Source of the DNA: an uncultured Lachnospiraceae bacterium
GTDB taxonomy: Bacteria; Bacillota; Clostridia; Lachnospirales; Lachnospiraceae
Length of the DNA stretch: 64,000 nucleotides
Reading direction: 5' to 3'
Assembly: GCA_947053345.1 (NCBI GenBank)
Contig: CAMRSM010000014.1
Span: 28,908 to 92,907 of the forward strand
This document shows, in pieces, positions 26,663 through 35,142 of the stretch. Each line of letters starts with the position of its first letter. The stretch's first letter is position 1. Both the position numbers and the translations under genes were made by a program. The notes below the pieces were generated by a model. It was not told the DNA's origin. It was given only the letters and a program-made list of their open reading frames with translations, and did not search any database.

Positions 26663-29328
26663 CAAGACAGCAATTCAAACAATTGACCGCATCAAAACGC
26701 CTTATTCTTGACGGGGCAACCGGAAGCTGCCTGCTTGCGGCGGGGATGCCGCGCGGGGTCTGTCCGGAACAGTGGATCCTTAAGCATCCGGAAATCCTGG
26801 TTCGCCTGCAGACCGCTTACCTTGATTCCGGCACGGACATCCTATACGCGCCGACCTTTTCCGGCAACCGCGTCAAGCTTGCGGAATACGGGCTTTCCGA
26901 CCGTGTCCGGCAGATGAACCACGGGCTGGTCGCGCTGTCAAAGCAGGCGGTATCGCGTGCCGGGCGGGAAGGGAGCGCCTTTGTGGCAGCCGACCTTACC
27001 ATGACCGGAAAACAGCTTGCCCCAATCGGCACGATGGATTTTGAGGAGCTGGTCGATGTTTATAAGGAGCAGGCGCGCTGCTGTGTTGAGGCCGGCGCGG
27101 ATCTTTTCGTCGTGGAAACGATGATGAGCCTGCAGGAATGCCGCGCCGCGCTGCTTGCCATACGGGAAACATGTGACCTTCCGGTGATGGTGACATTGAC
27201 GTTCCGGGAGGATGGGCGCACGTTTCACGGCAATTCCCCGGAGACGGCTGCCATCATTCTGGGGAAAATGGGCGCGGATGCGGTCGGCATGAACTGTTCG
27301 GCAGGACCCGATCAGCTCCTTGGATTTGTGGAGCGCATGGCAGCAGTATCCGAAGTGCCGGTGGTTGTAAAGCCAAACGCAGGATTGCCGGTGTTAAAGG
27401 ACGGGGAAACGGTCTATAATATGGTCCCGGAAGAATTTGTGGAACATATGGAGGCAGTCCTGCGGGCAGGTGCCGCGATCGTGGGCGGCTGCTGCGGAAC
27501 CACGCCGGAATACATCAAAGGCCTGGCAGCGGCGGCAAAGAAATTTGCACCTGTGGCATCCGGCGAAAAGCACCTGCGCTGCCTTGCGACGGAGCGCAGT
27601 GTATTGGACATTGACCTTGACGGGAGATTTTTGGTGATCGGCGAGCGCATCAACCCGACCGGGAAAAAGGCGCTGCAGGCGGCGCTTAAGGAAGGGGATC
27701 TCACCCTGGTGGAAGAGATGGCAAAGGAGCAGGTGGAAGCGGGCGCGGATATCCTTGACATCAATATGGGCATGAACGGCATCGACGAGAAAGCGATGAT
27801 GCTCTCCGCTGTCGAGACCGTCTCCGGGCTGGTTGATGTGCCGCTGTGCATTGATTCGAGCCACCCGGAGATCATCGAGGCGGCGTTGCGGCGCTATCCG
27901 GGGCGCGCGCTCATCAATTCCGTTTCGCTGGAAGCCGGAAAAATGGAGCGGCTGCTCCCGGCGGCAAAAAAATACGGCGCAATGTTCATCCTTCTGCCGC
28001 TATCGCAGACCGGGCTGCCAAAGGATATGGAGGAAAAAAAGCAGATCATCCGCCGAATCCTTGACGAAGCGAAAGCATGCGGACTTGGCAGGGAGGATGT
28101 TTTTGTGGACGGTCTGGTCAACACAGTCGGGGCGAACCGCGACGCGGCGGCCGCAGCGGCGGAAACCATCCGGTACTGCAAGGAGGAGCTTGGCGTGGCG
28201 ACCATGTGCGGGCTGTCCAATATCTCGTTCGGGCTGCCGCAGCGGCCGATTGTGAACGCGGCATTTTTAGCGTTTTCCGTCCAGGCGGGAATCACGGCGG
28301 CAATCGTAAACCCGTCCCAGCGGCTGCTGATGAATATGGCGGCAGCGGCCGATTTGCTGTGTGGGAAGGAAGGGGCCGATATCCGCTATATCGAGCGGGC
28401 GACGGCAGGTTCGGTGACGCTTGTGGAAACGGCGCAGTTGGAGGAATTGAAACACCGGGCGGCGCAGGAGGCGGGCCGGGCCGGAACCAGTGCGGGTTTT
28501 GGTGATTTAGGGACTGGCGGTTTGGGAAATGGCATGGATTGTGAAAATTTAGGAACTGGAGGAGCAGGAAGTGGTGCGGGTTTCGTAACTTTGGGAGATG
28601 CCGGGTCAGGAAGCAGTGAAAGACCAAATGGCAGTCCGGAAGGCGGACATCCGCCAAACGCCCGAAATGCTTTGGAATCCGCCGCCCACAAAGTGCACGA
28701 GGCCGTCATAAAGGGCAGCCGTAAGGCAATCGTATCACTGACAAAAGATGCACTTTCGGCTGGTTTCCTGCCGCAGGATATCCTGAACGGCGAGCTGATC
28801 CCCGCCATCAATGAGGTCGGCGAGCTGTTCAACCGGCAGAAATATTTCCTGCCGCAGCTCATTGCTTCCGCGGAGGCGATGAAAACGGCGGTTGAATATC
28901 TGGAACCGCTGTTATCCGAAAACGCGCAGCCGGAAAAACTTGGCGTGGTGGTAATCGCAACGGTGGCGGGCGATATTCATGATATCGGGAAGAACCTTGT
29001 CGCGCTGATGCTGAAAAATTACGGCTTTGACGTGCACGACCTTGGCAAGGACGTGCCGACGGAGGAGATCATCCGCGCCGCGCAAGAATTGGACGCGGAT
29101 ATCATTGCGGTATCGGCTCTGATGACGACCACCATGCTTGAGATGAAAGAGGTCGTGCGGCAGCGTGACGCGGCAGGGCTGCGCGCGAAGGTCATGATCG
29201 GGGGGGCGGTGATCACACAGAGCTACTGTGATGAAATCCATGCGGACGGATATTCGAAGGATGCACAGGAGGCAGTCGCGCTGGCAAGGCGGCTGGTATC
29301 GGCGCGGCATTCGGCGGATGGAGAATGA
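26659..29328 (+). CDS. metH: cobalamin-dependent methionine synthase without activation domain
   Basis: This 889-residue enzyme moves a methyl group from methyltetrahydrofolate to homocysteine through cobalamin. The order is: homocysteine domain (1-300, zinc cysteines in GMNCSAG and GGCCGTTPEY), pterin domain (about 325-590, FLVIGERINPTGKKALQAAL), a low-complexity linker (about 604-669), the helical cap (672-760), and the B12 domain with the cobalamin-binding His motif DIHDIGKNL (about 772). The chain ends without the S-adenosylmethionine activation domain. In other clostridia that domain is encoded separately; no such gene is in this window. It overlaps the previous gene by four bases. Confidence 0.92.
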   Translation: MTRQQFKQLTASKRLILDGATGSCLLAAGMPRGVCPEQWILKHPEILVRLQTAYLDSGTDILYAPTFSGNRVKLAEYGLSDRVRQMNHGLVALSKQAVSRAGREGSAFVAADLTMTGKQLAPIGTMDFEELVDVYKEQARCCVEAGADLFVVETMMSLQECRAALLAIRETCDLPVMVTLTFREDGRTFHGNSPETAAIILGKMGADAVGMNCSAGPDQLLGFVERMAAVSEVPVVVKPNAGLPVLKDGETVYNMVPEEFVEHMEAVLRAGAAIVGGCCGTTPEYIKGLAAAAKKFAPVASGEKHLRCLATERSVLDIDLDGRFLVIGERINPTGKKALQAALKEGDLTLVEEMAKEQVEAGADILDINMGMNGIDEKAMMLSAVETVSGLVDVPLCIDSSHPEIIEAALRRYPGRALINSVSLEAGKMERLLPAAKKYGAMFILLPLSQTGLPKDMEEKKQIIRRILDEAKACGLGREDVFVDGLVNTVGANRDAAAAAAETIRYCKEELGVATMCGLSNISFGLPQRPIVNAAFLAFSVQAGITAAIVNPSQRLLMNMAAAADLLCGKEGADIRYIERATAGSVTLVETAQLEELKHRAAQEAGRAGTSAGFGDLGTGGLGNGMDCENLGTGGAGSGAGFVTLGDAGSGSSERPNGSPEGGHPPNARNALESAAHKVHEAVIKGSRKAIVSLTKDALSAGFLPQDILNGELIPAINEVGELFNRQKYFLPQLIASAEAMKTAVEYLEPLLSENAQPEKLGVVVIATVAGDIHDIGKNLVALMLKNYGFDVHDLGKDVPTEEIIRAAQELDADIIAVSALMTTTMLEMKEVVRQRDAAGLRAKVMIGGAVITQSYCDEIHADGYSKDAQEAVALARRLVSARHSADGE
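28470..28665. repeat. Gly/Ser-rich coding insertion in metH
   Basis: Three imperfect units encode DLGTGGLGNGMD, NLGTGGAGSGAG and TLGDAGSGSSER between the pterin and cap domains. Base composition is less G+C-rich than the flanks. Confidence 0.7.
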
Positions 29329-29544
29329 AAATTAAATACCAGTGCTGCTTCAGCAATACCGGGTGATATTGTTTTGTATGGGAGTATTTCACATTCAGCA
29401 GTCCTGGAAGGAAGTATAAGTGGGGAACCAATAGCCACAAGAACATTGATTTCTAAATGGGGTTCAACCGGTGTATTCCGACATCGTGCTACACAAGTAC
29501 CAAGCAGTTATGATACAAATACGATATCTATATGGCATCGCTAA
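29329..29544 (+). pseudogene. 3' remnant of a gene for an amidase-like C-terminal domain
   Basis: Directly after the metH stop, and in the same frame, 71 codons without a start encode AIPGDIVLYGSISHSAVLEG...LISKWGSTGVFRHRATQ...SYDTNTISIWHR. The pattern, with a His in SHSAVL and a SKWG phrase, recalls the C-terminal half of NlpC/P60- or CHAP-like hydrolase domains. The DNA is more AT-rich than metH. The N-terminal part is missing, so it is a remnant joined to metH by deletion or recombination. The assignment to a hydrolase fold is an inference from the motif pattern. Confidence 0.55.
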
Positions 29545-29559
29545 ATTATAGGAGGGGTT

Positions 29560-30099
29560 ATGAAACATAAAAGCAACATTTTTTTAACGGCTTTGCTGAT
29601 TCTATCAATTTTTTCAGGATTTTTTGCGTGTGGAAGGCAGGAAAATCAAGAAACGTCAGAAAAAAAAGATGAAAACGAAACAGTATGTTTTGTATACCCT
29701 TCCGAGTTTGGCGATTGGCTGACGGTGGAACAAAAGATCGAGCAGTGCAGGATACCGGAGGATGTGTTAAACAAAATGACGGTGGAGGAATTGGTTTGGG
29801 CGGTGATTGACTTTCCGTTTCTGGTGAATGCGGCACTCACGGATTGGCCGCAGGGGCTGGATGTACTGGCGGAGGAGTCGGATGCTTTTGCCAGGCTTGC
29901 AGGGTGTGAGAAACCGGAAGATGAGATTATTTCAGCCTTGCAGGATGCGGAGGAAACCGAAAGCGGAGAAAAGCTGGTGTGGGTCAGCTTTGCAAAGGAT
30001 GTATTTTATCACGGACAAGAAAAATATTTTGATTTCAGTGAGGAACAATTAGGATATCTTTCCGGGGGGACGAAGGAAGAAACCGGTGTAGAGGGATAA
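29560..30099 (+). CDS. hypothetical lipoprotein
   Basis: This 179-residue lipoprotein has a signal ending at SGFFAC. The mature part is acidic and helical, with IPEDVLNKMTVEELVWAVIDFPFL followed by a phrase about a large residue-rich helix pair and FARLAGCEKPEDEIISAL. The phrase IPEDVL.KM..EELV.AV..FPFL is, as I recall, found in longer secreted proteins that end in a domain like the remnant just upstream. The two may therefore come from one duplicated gene. The start follows AGGAGGGG. Function is unknown. Confidence 0.65.
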   Translation: MKHKSNIFLTALLILSIFSGFFACGRQENQETSEKKDENETVCFVYPSEFGDWLTVEQKIEQCRIPEDVLNKMTVEELVWAVIDFPFLVNAALTDWPQGLDVLAEESDAFARLAGCEKPEDEIISALQDAEETESGEKLVWVSFAKDVFYHGQEKYFDFSEEQLGYLSGGTKEETGVEG

Positions 30100-30102
30100 A
30101 GG

Positions 30103-30294
30103 ATGAAAAAAGGGATGCCGTTTGTCCTTCGTGTGAGTGTTTCGGGGACGGACATTGATTGGAAAACAGGGAAAAGAACCAATACGGGACCGAGATATTT
30201 TATTGTGCCGGGAGTCGCTACAAGGGAGGAGGCTCTCGCGGTGCTTGAGGAGCATTTCGGTTGGCTTGGGAGAGGGAATTTCCGGAAGGATTAG
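30103..30294 (+). CDS. small hypothetical protein
   Basis: This 63-residue protein starts three bases after the lipoprotein stop, behind AGAGGGATAAAGG, so it is probably translated from the same message. The sequence (MKKGMPFVLRVSVSGTDIDWKTGKRTNTGPRYFIVPGVATREEALAVLEEHFGW) has no signal peptide or membrane segment and ends with a predicted helix. I do not recognise a family. The AT-richer patch it shares with its neighbours suggests a common, possibly acquired origin. Confidence 0.5.
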   Translation: MKKGMPFVLRVSVSGTDIDWKTGKRTNTGPRYFIVPGVATREEALAVLEEHFGWLGRGNFRKD

Positions 30295-30357
30295 GTCAGC
30301 CGTTTTAGGCTGCGAACAGCGTGAGAGAATTTTCGGCAATGGAAATGATCCATTTGA

Positions 30358-30386
30358 TTGACAATCACCCGTTGCAGATTTATAAT
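30358..30386 (+). promoter_or_regulatory. promoter of the 30500 lipoprotein gene
   Basis: TTGACA and TATAAT are separated by 17 bases, about 115 bases before the start codon. Confidence 0.75.
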
Positions 30387-30499
30387 AATAATGGTACATT
30401 TCAATCAGTTTTTTCATGATTTTACAGCCTGCGGGAAGAAATTCCGGGGCATCCATGAAAGAAAAAAAGAAATCGTGAGAGGGGCTTGGGGTGGTGTTT

Positions 30500-32137
30500 A
30501 TGAAATGGGAAAAGATAAGGATGGTCTTGCTTTCCTGCATGCTCCTGCCGCTGATATGCGGCTGTGGAAAGGAAGAGGAGGTATCCGGGCAGGGTTCTGT
30601 CCGTTATGCGGAGGTTGCGGTGGAGATTGCCGACGACGGCAATGACCTTGTGTATGCCTTTTCTTCCCGCGGGGAATTTGAAGCGGCGGTGGATTCGTCT
30701 TTTTGGTTGGGGAATGTAGTGTACGATGGCAGGCATTATTTTTTGGATGTCAGGGAGAAGCGGTCGGCCGGATTCCTGACGGAAAATGGAAGCTATGAAT
30801 ATGATTACTTCATCGCCACCTGCAGGCTCGGGGAGGATGCCGCCGCACAGGAGACCGTGCTGGAGCTATCGGGCATGACCGGCTATGAGGGGTTCGGTGG
30901 TTTTTTTATCCAGGAGGGACTGCTTTGCTGTTCGTGGCAGACCGCGGAAGGGATTCAAAAGCATGTCGTGGTGGATCTGGATTCGGAGCCGCAGCCGGAT
31001 GTAAGCGAGTTTTTAGTCCCTGAGGGACGGGAGGTAAAGGCGGTGGTCTCCACTGGATATTATTATCTGGAGGACGGGAAGATATATTTCTCAAAATACG
31101 AAAACGGAAAGGGAAACTTATTTTACGAGTGTGACGGGAAGGTGTGCGGGCTGTACCGGGACGGGGCAGGGCTCTGCGCGTTTGTGGAGAACGCCGGTGC
31201 GGTTTCGGTCGTTGTCCTTGATAAAAAAGGTAGATTGCAGGTGGAATACAAGGGTCTGGAGCAGGCGGGGGAGCTTGTGGGCGGATCGGCTCCGGCACTG
31301 GTCGCCGAAAAGAACGGGATACTGTACTATATCCTGAACGCGAAAAAAGAGGGGACTTCCTACAATCACTGGCTTATCCGGGCGGATCTTTTGCAGGGGA
31401 CACGAAAGGTCTGTGGGGGATGGTACAGAAAGCAATCCCTTGATGCGGAACTGGAGCATGTGGTGAAGGAATACCTGAACCACTTTTTCTGGTGCAACCC
31501 GGACGATATGCCGCAGGAGGCAGCAGTTTATCCGTATCAGATATACAAGACGGCGGAGGAGGGCGAGTTCCCAGAAACATACTTAAAGCTTGGGCTTAAG
31601 GAGGATTGGCAGTGGTTTTGCTGTACGTACGCAAGGTGGCAGGAGTATTACATAGAGCCGCTTCGGCGGGAGCTCCCGGAGGGACTATGGATGGCGGCTT
31701 CCGGCGAGATCGCCATGTCGGATGTAAAACAGCCGGTATTTCAGGAGAGTGACTGGAAATCGGTGAAACTGCAAAACATCGAGAGGGCGCTTGGAAATTT
31801 GTGCTGCAGGGCTTTTGAGGAGGAATACTGGGCGGGAGAGGTGTTTGAGGTGTATCTCTCGGATTTTTGTCCGGAAAACGGGATGATGCCCGTGATGTAC
31901 ATATTTTGCGGGGATGAGGTATGTGAGCTGCAGGGAAGTCTTGGACATAGCGATACTTGGAGGAAGGAGGATATGGAGCTTGATTTTAGATCGCTCAACG
32001 AGAAGGGGTTATTCGATATTACCGCAAAAGAAGGGATGGACAAAGATCGATTTGAACGCATCCGCAAGATTTCGGTCTTACATATGGAATGTAAGAAGGA
32101 CGAGGAGCCGAGACCTTGGCCGAGGGGGAATGACTAA
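30500..32137 (+). CDS. large lipoprotein of unknown function
   Basis: This 545-residue protein has a lipoprotein signal ending in LLPLICGC. The mature part is mostly alternating beta strands with Tyr/Gly turns (FIQEGLLCCSWQTAEGIQKHVVVDLD, STGYYYLEDGKIYFSKYENGKGNLFY, EKNGILYYILNAKKEG), which suggests a beta-propeller-like N-terminal half. The C-terminal 180 residues are different, with ERALGNLCCRAFEEEYWAGEVFEVYL. I do not recognise a named family. The start is the ATG at 30500; the two upstream GTG codons in frame add little. It has its own promoter. Confidence 0.7.
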   Translation: MKWEKIRMVLLSCMLLPLICGCGKEEEVSGQGSVRYAEVAVEIADDGNDLVYAFSSRGEFEAAVDSSFWLGNVVYDGRHYFLDVREKRSAGFLTENGSYEYDYFIATCRLGEDAAAQETVLELSGMTGYEGFGGFFIQEGLLCCSWQTAEGIQKHVVVDLDSEPQPDVSEFLVPEGREVKAVVSTGYYYLEDGKIYFSKYENGKGNLFYECDGKVCGLYRDGAGLCAFVENAGAVSVVVLDKKGRLQVEYKGLEQAGELVGGSAPALVAEKNGILYYILNAKKEGTSYNHWLIRADLLQGTRKVCGGWYRKQSLDAELEHVVKEYLNHFFWCNPDDMPQEAAVYPYQIYKTAEEGEFPETYLKLGLKEDWQWFCCTYARWQEYYIEPLRRELPEGLWMAASGEIAMSDVKQPVFQESDWKSVKLQNIERALGNLCCRAFEEEYWAGEVFEVYLSDFCPENGMMPVMYIFCGDEVCELQGSLGHSDTWRKEDMELDFRSLNEKGLFDITAKEGMDKDRFERIRKISVLHMECKKDEEPRPWPRGND

Positions 32138-32189
32138 GATTTCGGTAAACAAAGCGCATTGATGCGCTTAGGATGGTGATGTGGCGGAA

Positions 32190-32690
32190 ATGGGAGACTG
32201 GGTTTTGCAGAAGAGATGAGAAAGGCAGGCAGCTTTACCCGCACGGAGAACGGGGTCTTCGCCTTAAATTCGACAGGGGCGGCATGTCTTGATTTTTTCG
32301 GCACGGTCGGTTCGCTGCGGGAAGCGCAGGAAACCCGGATATGTGCTCTGTTTTCGGGGGCTTTTCAGGAAGACCCGCTGTTTGCAACAAAGATCGTTTT
32401 TTACGCGCGGGACATCCGGGGCGGGCTTGGCGAGCGCAGAATGTTCCGCACCCTGCTGCGGTATATAACGCAGATGCATCCGGGTGCGCTTGTGCCAAAC
32501 CTTGACCTGATCGGTCTGTTCGGGCGCTACGATGACATATACTGCCTGATCGGAACGCCCGCAGAGGATGCGATGTGGGTGGCGATGAAGGCGCGGTTTG
32601 GGGAAGATCTTAAAAACCTGAACGGGAAAATACGATTTCTCTGTTGGCAAAATGGATCAAGACGGCGGACGCAAGCGCCCCCTTTTTGGA
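32190..32690 (+). pseudogene. DUF2828/TROVE-related gene, frameshifted and truncated
   Basis: The piece reads EEMRKAGSFTRTENGVFALNSTGAACLDFFGTVGSLR...KIVFYARDIRGGLGERRMFRTLLRY...LDLIGLFGRYDDIYCLIGT, which matches the N-terminal half of the DUF2828/TROVE-like family related to RNA-binding Ro60. Three breaks show it is dead. The likely start at 32190 is out of frame with the body. Near 32635 the frame shifts (the continuation SLLAKWIKTADASAPFLDV is in another frame). The C-terminal half, including the usual von Willebrand-like part, is absent, ending against the convergent HD-Pnk gene. The ORF track shows only its middle (32216-32767). Confidence 0.65.
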
Positions 32691-32696
32691 TGTCAA

Positions 32697-33830
32697 TCAA
32701 GTTCCCGGATGGATATGGTATTTCACCCCATACGCTTCCCAGGGGGCGGGAACTTCCAGTTTATTGACCATTTCTTCCAGCACGTCTTCCGGGATGTGCC
32801 TTGTGCGGATGCGGTTGCGGGCAAGCAGCTCCCCGTAGGGTGCTTCCAGATAAAGGATGTGGACCCGCGCACGGTAGCCGGAAAAAAGCCGGACCAGCCG
32901 CATGCGCGTCTCCGGTATGATATTGGTCGCATTCCAGATAAAGGGCTGCTTCCGGGAAAGATAGCCCTTTGCGCGTTCTGTCCCGGCGCGCGCGACGCGC
33001 GCGGAATCTTTTGCGGGCGGGAGCTTCAACTCCTCCCGGATCTCATCGAGGGAGATCACCGGCATGCCCGCAGCGTGTTCCGCGATCCACGTATCCTTTC
33101 CGGCAAGGGGCAGGCCGGAGAGCAGAAACACATCAAAATCGGTGTCGTCGTAGAGCGCAGAGCCCTGCCACAGGTCATCCCTCGCAAAGAACTGCGCTCT
33201 CGTGTAGGGATTGGCAAAGGGGTAGGGGCGTTCCCAGACGGAGCATTCCTTTGCGTATTCCGCGAACCATTCCACATGCCCCACAAGCTCATTTTCCCCC
33301 TCGGTCAGCCGCCCGAGCACGTCGGCCTTTGAGAGCAGGTACAAAAGCCGCAGGGGAATGCTTTCTGCGGCCTTGGTCAATGCCGCCTCCGGCCTTGCTT
33401 TTTTCCAGAACCAGACGGGCAGGCCGTGGAAACGGATGGCGTTTGCCACCCATTCCCGCTGCGCGAAGGTTAAGCCGAAACGCCCTGCCCCCCGGTAAGT
33501 CATCTGCCGGAACTGCCTTGCCCCGGCGATGGTGTGCTTCGGGGAGATCGGGATTCCTTCCTCCCATTTTGTACATGTCTTTTTCCCGATGTCATGGAAG
33601 GCGGCTGCCAGAAATAACAATTCCTGTTCCTCCGGGCGCAGATCCTGCCATTCCGGAAGATTCTTTAATGCATCGCAGACCATTTCCGTATGGCGGTAAA
33701 CATCCCCCTCCGCGTGGTACGCCTTGTTTTGCGGAACTTGTTTCAGCGATAAAAGTTCCGGGCAATGCTGCGTTATGGCAGGAAAGGAGAAATTGTCCCG
33801 GCGGATCATTTCCAGAATATTCTCATTCAT
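32697..33830 (-). CDS. HD-Pnk: HD phosphoesterase and polynucleotide 5'-kinase
   Basis: This 377-residue enzyme prepares broken RNA ends for ligation. Residues 1-200 are an HD domain (YRHTEMV at 45-51, AAAFHDIGKKT with the HD pair at 79-80, and a later His at 99). The C-terminal part from about residue 233 is a P-loop kinase (LLSGLPLAGKDTWIAEH, residues 237-252), with VISLDEIREEL holding the probable catalytic Asp (262) and FIWNATNII. This order matches Runella HD-Pnk, in which HD removes 2',3' phosphates and the kinase phosphorylates 5'-OH. I chose ATG 33830. It overlaps the ligase stop (ATGAATGA), so the pair is one operon. Confidence 0.82.
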   Translation of the reverse strand: MNENILEMIRRDNFSFPAITQHCPELLSLKQVPQNKAYHAEGDVYRHTEMVCDALKNLPEWQDLRPEEQELLFLAAAFHDIGKKTCTKWEEGIPISPKHTIAGARQFRQMTYRGAGRFGLTFAQREWVANAIRFHGLPVWFWKKARPEAALTKAAESIPLRLLYLLSKADVLGRLTEGENELVGHVEWFAEYAKECSVWERPYPFANPYTRAQFFARDDLWQGSALYDDTDFDVFLLSGLPLAGKDTWIAEHAAGMPVISLDEIREELKLPPAKDSARVARAGTERAKGYLSRKQPFIWNATNIIPETRMRLVRLFSGYRARVHILYLEAPYGELLARNRIRTRHIPEDVLEEMVNKLEVPAPWEAYGVKYHIHPGT

Positions 33831-34752
33831 CCGTACCACCGCCTTTTTCCGGGGAGGAGAGCCGGACTTTTCCGGAATTTGACAGGCACTGCCCCGGTTT
33901 TTTTGCGCCGTTTCCACCGCCCGCGAAAAGAGGGACGGGATTTTCCGGGTTTTGTATGTTTCCCATATCAAAAAGATCCACCCCGTCCGCTAAGAGATTT
34001 GCGACGATCGGGCGTTTCATCCAGTGGGTTTGTGAATCAAGGATCGTATTGAGGAACGAACCCCGCACATATTTTAAGCGGTCCGTCACATAATCCCCAT
34101 CCTCCACTTTGATGTAAATTCCTTCCATGATCCCGCTTAAATCGGTCTGTTGGCGCGCCATGCTAAAACTTACGCCGCTTTTTTGGCATTGCCTTGCAAA
34201 GTTTTCTTCCCGGTTTTCCGATATAAAAAGACTCTTGCCGATCCAGTCCGCGATTTCCGCCGTGCTTTGATAATATCCCTGTGACAATACGCGCACGGAG
34301 CGGATGAACGGGGCAGCGGCGAGAAATTCCCGGCGCTTTTTCGTGGAGAAGAATCGGCCGGCCTCCCGGTCGTAAATATCAAATTCCATGAAATAGTGGG
34401 GAAGCCGGTCATAAAATACCGTGTGTTTCGCGTAAAGCCATTCCCCGTAGAGGATATAGCGGTCGGAAAGAAGACGGAAAAGCGGTTCTTCAAAACAGCC
34501 TGCCCAGAGCTTAAAAAGATCAAATTGCCGCTCCCCGTATCCGCCGTTTAAATAGTGCCCGCGGCTTTGCAGCAGCATTTTCCCGTCCGGTGTAAAGCGG
34601 ATGCCGCAGTTTGCCCCGTCCACTTTTTCTTCCAAAACCAGATATTTTCCGGCAATTTCCTCAAAACTGACACAGGACAGATCCTCGTCGCCTGCCTGTT
34701 CCCTGGAACCCTCCAGATGGCGGGTGCGGGGATATTTTAATATTTGTTCCAT
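33823..34752 (-). CDS. RNA ligase family protein
   Basis: This 309-residue ATP-dependent ligase joins RNA ends. The adenylation motif KVDGAN lies at residues 43-48, with the reactive Lys at 43. Later nucleotidyltransferase motifs follow: GEWLYAKHTVFY, then IMEGIYIKVEDGDYV and DRLKYVRGSFL. It lacks an obvious second catalytic domain, so end repair is left to the overlapping HD-Pnk. The ATG at 34752 sits 8 bases after GGAGG, so I preferred it to the track start at 34767, which overlaps that ribosome site. It is the first gene of the cassette and lies downstream of a long leader with a terminator. Confidence 0.85.
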   Translation of the reverse strand: MEQILKYPRTRHLEGSREQAGDEDLSCVSFEEIAGKYLVLEEKVDGANCGIRFTPDGKMLLQSRGHYLNGGYGERQFDLFKLWAGCFEEPLFRLLSDRYILYGEWLYAKHTVFYDRLPHYFMEFDIYDREAGRFFSTKKRREFLAAAPFIRSVRVLSQGYYQSTAEIADWIGKSLFISENREENFARQCQKSGVSFSMARQQTDLSGIMEGIYIKVEDGDYVTDRLKYVRGSFLNTILDSQTHWMKRPIVANLLADGVDLFDMGNIQNPENPVPLFAGGGNGAKKPGQCLSNSGKVRLSSPEKGGGTDE

Positions 34753-34816
34753 ATTTATTTCCTCCATTCTGACTTAGACGGCTGCTTAAGCTTCCGGCGG
34801 CCAGCCAGAAACGGGG

Positions 34817-34853
34817 ATAAAAAATGCCATGCGGAATAAATCTCCACATGGCA
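34817..34853 (-). terminator. intrinsic terminator in the RNA-ligase leader
   Basis: On the minus strand TGCCATG and CATGGCA, with GGA/TCC inside, form a hairpin followed by TTTTTT. It lies between the predicted promoter and the ligase gene. Confidence 0.7.
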
Positions 34854-35136
34854 ATAAACGAACCGTTCCGCGAGGAGATCCCGTGCAGGGTGCACTTTTG
34901 TATCATGCACCGTATCCCGTATTCTGACTGAAAAAGAAGTACAAAAACAACAGCCTCGTAAAAAGTAAAAATCCGACGCGGTGATTGTTTTGTTTTCTTG
35001 TCAGAACGCGGTTTACATGGGGTCCTCCAATCGGCAGTATAATAGATCTGCTATATTTTATACGATGCGGGGCACGGTCTGTCCGGTCATGCCGCATCGG
35101 GATGGAACTTCTGAATGTGACTTGGAAGCTTTTGTT
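34854..35136 (-). ncRNA. candidate structured leader or small RNA of the RNA-repair cassette
   Basis: A minus-strand transcript from the promoter at 35143-35171 to the terminator at 34817 would be about 320 bases and contains no convincing gene. It holds inverted repeats: CGATGCGGCA with TGCcCCGCATCG, GCAG with CTGC, and GGTGCA with TGCACC. It could be a free RNA or an attenuator. I see no match that I can name. The rest of the 34753-35384 gap holds only the two divergent promoters. Confidence 0.35.
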
Positions 35137-35142
35137 GGTTTT

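Noticed and set aside
32652-33332. 226-residue plus-strand ORF over HD-Pnk
   Set aside because: Antisense shadow; only its first codons belong to the DUF2828 remnant in the shifted frame.
32969-34093. 374-residue plus-strand ORF over the HD-Pnk and ligase genes
   Set aside because: Arg/Pro-rich shadow of two well supported minus-strand genes.
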